Below, piece after piece: positions 13,787 to 17,055 of a DNA stretch of 17,055 nt. The DNA is from an uncultured Eubacteriales bacterium. Its GTDB lineage: Bacteria > Bacillota_A > Clostridia > Christensenellales > Aristaeellaceae. Location: contig CACYNZ010000027.1 in the NCBI GenBank assembly GCA_902775835.1, positions 1 through 17,055 of the forward strand, given 5' to 3'. A model generated the notes under the pieces. The model made no database searches. It was not told the origin of the DNA and saw nothing but the letters and a program-made list of their open reading frames with translations. The position numbers and the translations under genes are program-made. Numbering within the stretch: position 1 is the first letter of the stretch; each line of letters starts with the position of its first letter.

Positions 13787-15700
13787 TTATTTCTGCAGAT
13801 TGATTTTTCCGCTGCGGCAGGCCGCGAGCAGGGCCAGCAGATCGTCCCGGCGTTCCTGCAGAAGGCGTCCATGATCCGTGTCACTGACATACCGGCGGTG
13901 CGCGTATGTCTCAAACTCGAAGGACTGGGAATGGATGTCGCGCCCGGTTTCCTGGGCGTCCTGGAGCGATGTGAAGGGCTGGTGCGACATAAGGCGCATG
14001 CCGTGGCTGTTAGCAATGAGGGTATATCCGGCAATGCCTGTGGTCTTCTGATACGCACGGCAGAAGCCGCCGTCTATGACCACCAGCCTGCCGCCGGCCT
14101 TCAGAGGGCTTTCCCCGTGGGTGACACGGATGGGCGTGTGTCCGTTGATGATGTGCGCATTGTCATCGTCCAGGCCGAATTCCGCGAGGATCTTTCTGCA
14201 GATATCCTCACTGTTGTACAGGTCGTAATAGGGATTCCGTGGTTCTTCCCAGGCGGCCGGATCCTCAATGAAGGCCCGGGCAAAGGTCCGGATCTGGCGG
14301 CCGCAGACCGGGGAATCCGTCCCGCACCAGAGGTACCACATGAAATCAAGGGCCTGCTGATCTCCGGTATAGAATGCGCGGCGGGCCATATGATCGGCTT
14401 CATCCATCAGCAGTTTTCCGGACAGAGGCACGCCGCCGAGGGGCTTGACCAGGAATGAGCCGTCGGGATTCATGGGCACACAGCCGTGGAACAGAAGATT
14501 TCCGTTGAAGCACCGGTACATCCATCCGCGGCGGTAGAGGAAGGCGATATGCTCCTGCAGGCGCATGCTCTGGGTGAATGCCTGACGCAGTCCGTCCATG
14601 ACCGCGTCCTCCTCCGGGGAAAGGGCATAGGGGTCTTCGGGACTGAGTGTCGGCAGCGGCAGATTCCGCACCTGCCAGGTGCGGCCGTCAATGTCAATCG
14701 TGTATTTTTCCGTGTTCAGACGGTGCAGAAGCAGACGGTCCTCCATCTGGAACTCGGGGTTTCGGCGGATCAGCTGGCCTTCCAGCTTGAACATCATGAT
14801 GTTTACGGCGTGCAGCATGGCGCGCTCCGGCGTCATGCCCGGATAGGTGCGCTCAGCAAACATGGTCAGTTCGCGCAGGGGAATGCCGTATCCGCGCTCC
14901 AGAATGTCCGTATTTCCGTAGGCAAGGGAATTGCGCAGCACGCCGGCAATGCAGCAGGTGCTTCCGGAAGCAGCGCCCATCCAGAGCACATCATGGTTGC
15001 CCCATTCAATGTCCACGGAATGGTGATGCATGAGAATGTCCATGATGCTGTCTGCCCGGGGACCGCGGTCATAGATGTCCCCGACCACATGCAGACGGTC
15101 CACCGCCAGATGCTTGATCATGAAGGCCAGGGCCTGGATCAGGCTGTCTACGCTGGATGTGGAAATCAGGCTGTCCAGAAGGGCATCATGATACCGGCGC
15201 CGGTTGGCGTCCTGCTCGGAGGCGGCGGTGTTCTCGTCATCCTGGTAATGCAGGAGTTCATCCAGGAGAAAGGCCCAGTCATCGGGCATGGCCCGGCGGA
15301 CCTTTTCGCGGGTATATTTGGAGGAGAGCATGCGCGCAAGGGTGATGAGATGATTCACCTGGCGGCGGTACCACTCGGGCGTGGTCTCCCCGCGGGCGTG
15401 GTGCTGTCTGAGCGTGACATCCGGATAATAGACCAGGGTGCACAGTTCATCCGCTTCCCGCTGGGTGAGCTGCTCACCCAGCCACAGGTGTACTTTTTCC
15501 CGGATCACGCCGGAACAGTTGTTCATGATATGACAGAAGGCTTCGTACTCGCCGTGGATATCGCTCATGAAATGTTCGGTGCCCTTGGGAAGGCTCAGCT
15601 GGGAAGTGAGCCGTGTGATTTCCGTACAGAGGGATTCAATGGTGGGATACTGTTCCCCGAGAAGGCGCAGATATTTGAGCTGTTCCGTTGTGCTTGGCAT
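13787..15700 (-). CDS. fbp: Class III fructose-1,6-bisphosphatase
   Basis: This 637-residue cytoplasmic gluconeogenic enzyme converts fructose-1,6-bisphosphate to fructose-6-phosphate. It belongs to the Bacillota-specific class III (YydE/FBPase_2) with a calcineurin-like metallophosphatase core. The metal motifs are D47-I-H49-GE, G207-DIYDRG, GNHD (234-237), and near the C-terminus NGHTPIRVTHGESP followed by the strand VVIDGGF. The start is the ATG at 15700: GGAGG lies 6 bases upstream and the protein begins MPSTTEQLKYL like known members. An ATG further upstream at 15784 would run through the promoter. The length is about that of Bacillus homologues. A promoter sits 41-68 bases upstream. It is divergent from the cysteine-desulfidase-like gene. 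Confidence 0.97.
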   Translation of the reverse strand: MPSTTEQLKYLRLLGEQYPTIESLCTEITRLTSQLSLPKGTEHFMSDIHGEYEAFCHIMNNCSGVIREKVHLWLGEQLTQREADELCTLVYYPDVTLRQHHARGETTPEWYRRQVNHLITLARMLSSKYTREKVRRAMPDDWAFLLDELLHYQDDENTAASEQDANRRRYHDALLDSLISTSSVDSLIQALAFMIKHLAVDRLHVVGDIYDRGPRADSIMDILMHHHSVDIEWGNHDVLWMGAASGSTCCIAGVLRNSLAYGNTDILERGYGIPLRELTMFAERTYPGMTPERAMLHAVNIMMFKLEGQLIRRNPEFQMEDRLLLHRLNTEKYTIDIDGRTWQVRNLPLPTLSPEDPYALSPEEDAVMDGLRQAFTQSMRLQEHIAFLYRRGWMYRCFNGNLLFHGCVPMNPDGSFLVKPLGGVPLSGKLLMDEADHMARRAFYTGDQQALDFMWYLWCGTDSPVCGRQIRTFARAFIEDPAAWEEPRNPYYDLYNSEDICRKILAEFGLDDDNAHIINGHTPIRVTHGESPLKAGGRLVVIDGGFCRAYQKTTGIAGYTLIANSHGMRLMSHQPFTSLQDAQETGRDIHSQSFEFETYAHRRYVSDTDHGRLLQERRDDLLALLAACRSGKINLQK

Positions 15701-15740
15701 AGGATACCTCCATCGGTCGAAGGTGCGCATGTTCAGAATA

Positions 15741-15768
15741 ATGATACTGCTCGACGCGGTCTTGTCAA
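15741..15768 (-). promoter_or_regulatory. fbp promoter
   Basis: On the minus strand, a perfect TTGACA (15768-15763), a 16-base spacer and TATCAT (15746-15741). The start near 15734 leaves a leader of about 34 bases with GGAGG before the ATG at 15700. Confidence 0.72.
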
Positions 15769-15848
15769 TGAACCGGCGGATCACGGACCGGGTTTTTCCT
15801 GAGCGCCGTGCAGAATCAACCGAGTTTCATGCAGAACCGGGGAATTGA

Positions 15849-15878
15849 TTGGACATGACACTTCCGGACATGTATCAT
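15849..15878 (+). promoter_or_regulatory. Possible promoter of the UPF0597 gene
   Basis: TTGGAC (15849-15854), an 18-base spacer and TATCAT (15873-15878). This is an acceptable but not strong match. It sits about 57 bases upstream of the ATG and overlaps a dyad. Confidence 0.45.
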
Positions 15879-15889
15879 GCATTTGATAC
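15872..15889. promoter_or_regulatory. Dyad overlapping the -10 of the UPF0597 gene
   Basis: GTATCA (15872-15877) and TGATAC (15884-15889) are perfect 6-base arms around a 6-base centre. Position over the -10 is typical for a repressor operator. The protein that might bind is unknown. Confidence 0.4.
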
Positions 15890-15934
15890 CAGTTCCGGTG
15901 CTGAGCGTTCCGGGTCTTTCTGGAGGGCGTTACC

Positions 15935-17055
15935 ATGGATGAGAAACTGTACAGATCCTATATTGAAATTCTGAAGGATGAACTGAAACCGGCCATGGGC
16001 TGCACCGAGCCCATCGCGGTGGCCTATGCCGGGGCCCTGGTCCGCAAGGCACTGGGGGAGATTCCGGAAAAGGTATGCCTGACCGTCAGCGGAAACATCA
16101 TCAAGAACGTGAAAAGCGTGATTGTTCCGCATACAGGCGGACGCAAGGGCCTGAAGACGGCCGTGGCCGCCGGCATACTGCTGGGACAGGCGGACCGGGA
16201 GCTGGAGGTGCTGTCCTTTGTGACAGAAGACCAGATGGACATGCTGGACCGCTATCTCAACAAGGTACAGGTGGAGATTGTGCAGTCCACGGCCCATAAT
16301 CCCTTTGACATCCAGGTGCAGGCAGGGGATGCCTATGTGCGGATTATTGACAGCCACACCAATGTGGTGGAACTGCGCTGCGGCGAGGAATGGATGATCC
16401 GCAGGCCCTATACCGATGAGGAAATGGCCTGCCCGGAAAACCGGGGGCTTCTGAACGTCCGCGATATTGTGGAGTTTGCCCGGGAAGCGCGTCTGGAGGA
16501 CGTGCAGGAAGTGCTGGAAACCCAGATCCGGCTCAATACGGCCATCGCCGAGGAAGGCATGAAAAACCGTTACGGCGCCTGCATCGGACAGATTCTGATG
16601 CGCAGCTACGGCAACAGTGTGCAGAACCGGGCCAAGGCGTATGCCGCAGCGGGCTCGGACGCGCGCATGAACGGCTGTGAAATGCCGGTGGTCATCAATT
16701 CGGGAAGCGGCAACCAGGGGCTCACGGCGTCCGTGCCTGTGATCATCTATGCTAATGAGATGGGCGCGTCCCATGAACAGCTCCTGCGGGCACTCCTGAT
16801 TTCCAACCTGATCACCATTCATCTGAAGTCAGGCATCGGAACACTGTCCGCGTACTGCGGGGCCACCAGTGCGGGAGCCGGGGCCGGCGCCGGTATCAAT
16901 TACCTGTACGGCGGGGATGCGGACTCCATTGCCCACGGCATCACCAATACCCTGGCCATCAATTCGGGCATGATCTGTGACGGGGCCAAGTCCTCCTGTG
17001 CGGCCAAGATTGCCTCCGCTGTGGAGGCCGGGCTTCTGGGCACCCAGATGAGCAT
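15935..17055 (+). CDS. UPF0597 / L-cysteine desulfidase-like protein, 3' end cut by the window
   Basis: 373 codons are present, open at the right edge. The protein belongs to the UPF0597 (YhaM/CyuA) family, related to the alpha domain of iron-sulfur L-serine dehydratases. Characterised members are [4Fe-4S] L-cysteine desulfidases, which make pyruvate, ammonia and sulfide. Expected cluster ligands are present: C23 in MGCTEPIAVAYAG, C308 in YCGATSAGAG and C348 in MICDGAKSSC. The last two are 40 apart, as I recall for the Methanocaldococcus jannaschii enzyme. The central NSGSGNQGLTASVPV is a family hallmark. The ATG at 15935 has GGAGG 8-9 bases upstream. Serine dehydratase activity or another amino-acid lyase role remains possible. 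It is divergent from fbp. Confidence 0.88.
   Translation, partial: MDEKLYRSYIEILKDELKPAMGCTEPIAVAYAGALVRKALGEIPEKVCLTVSGNIIKNVKSVIVPHTGGRKGLKTAVAAGILLGQADRELEVLSFVTEDQMDMLDRYLNKVQVEIVQSTAHNPFDIQVQAGDAYVRIIDSHTNVVELRCGEEWMIRRPYTDEEMACPENRGLLNVRDIVEFAREARLEDVQEVLETQIRLNTAIAEEGMKNRYGACIGQILMRSYGNSVQNRAKAYAAAGSDARMNGCEMPVVINSGSGNQGLTASVPVIIYANEMGASHEQLLRALLISNLITIHLKSGIGTLSAYCGATSAGAGAGAGINYLYGGDADSIAHGITNTLAINSGMICDGAKSSCAAKIASAVEAGLLGTQMS

Noticed and set aside
13666..14058. 130-codon open frame between the MATE and fbp genes
   Set aside because: It overlaps the conserved C-terminus of fructose-1,6-bisphosphatase in another frame and has no family features. The 163-base spacer (13624-13786) holds only a small dyad TGATC-CAT-GATCA and no clear promoter or terminator.
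14486..15802. 438-codon open frame on the plus strand
   Set aside because: It is antisense to fructose-1,6-bisphosphatase; its composition is that of a shadow frame and it runs through the fbp promoter.

Overview
The window is G+C-rich, gene-dense bacterial DNA. It carries 13 protein-coding genes, two of them cut by the window edges, and I see no tRNA, rRNA, CRISPR array, insertion sequence or phage gene. Several features point to an anaerobic Gram-positive of the Bacillota (Clostridia-like): an oxygen-sensitive class III ribonucleotide reductase with its activase, a class III fructose-1,6-bisphosphatase, GerMN-domain lipoproteins behind an OmpR/HisKA two-component pair, strong purine-rich ribosome binding sites and U-tailed terminators. 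The genus cannot be fixed from the sequence alone.

Layout. (1) 1-4413, minus strand: a promoter, an OmpR-type response regulator, a membrane histidine kinase and two GerMN lipoproteins. The kinase/lipoprotein and lipoprotein/lipoprotein junctions are 4-base ATGA overlaps, so this is one tight envelope-sensing operon that runs off the left edge. (2) 4460-5934, minus strand: ribose-5-phosphate isomerase B and an M19 dipeptidase, ended by two hairpins. (3) 5941-6031: a divergent control region in which the rpiB promoter and the metal-transporter promoter face each other and share their -10 zone. (4) 6032-9085, plus strand: an ABC-3 (zinc/manganese/iron-type) ATPase and permease without a binding protein, then a large protein whose first half resembles GT60-type GlcNAc transferases. 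(5) 9086-12205, plus strand: a 329-base control region with a candidate NrdR box and a near-consensus promoter, then nrdD and nrdG and a bidirectional terminator. (6) 12232-15700, minus strand: a MATE exporter and class III fructose-1,6-bisphosphatase. (7) 15849-17055, plus strand: a promoter with a dyad and the start of a UPF0597/cysteine-desulfidase-like gene, cut at the right edge.

Most of this is housekeeping metabolism: anaerobic dNTP synthesis, the gluconeogenic and pentose phosphate branches, peptide and amino-acid breakdown, metal uptake and drug export. The parts most worth a second look are the degenerate GT60-like protein downstream of a metal transporter, the two-component system translationally linked to two GerMN lipoproteins, the collision promoter between rpiB and the transporter, and a terminator-like hairpin between the NrdR-like box and the nrdD promoter.
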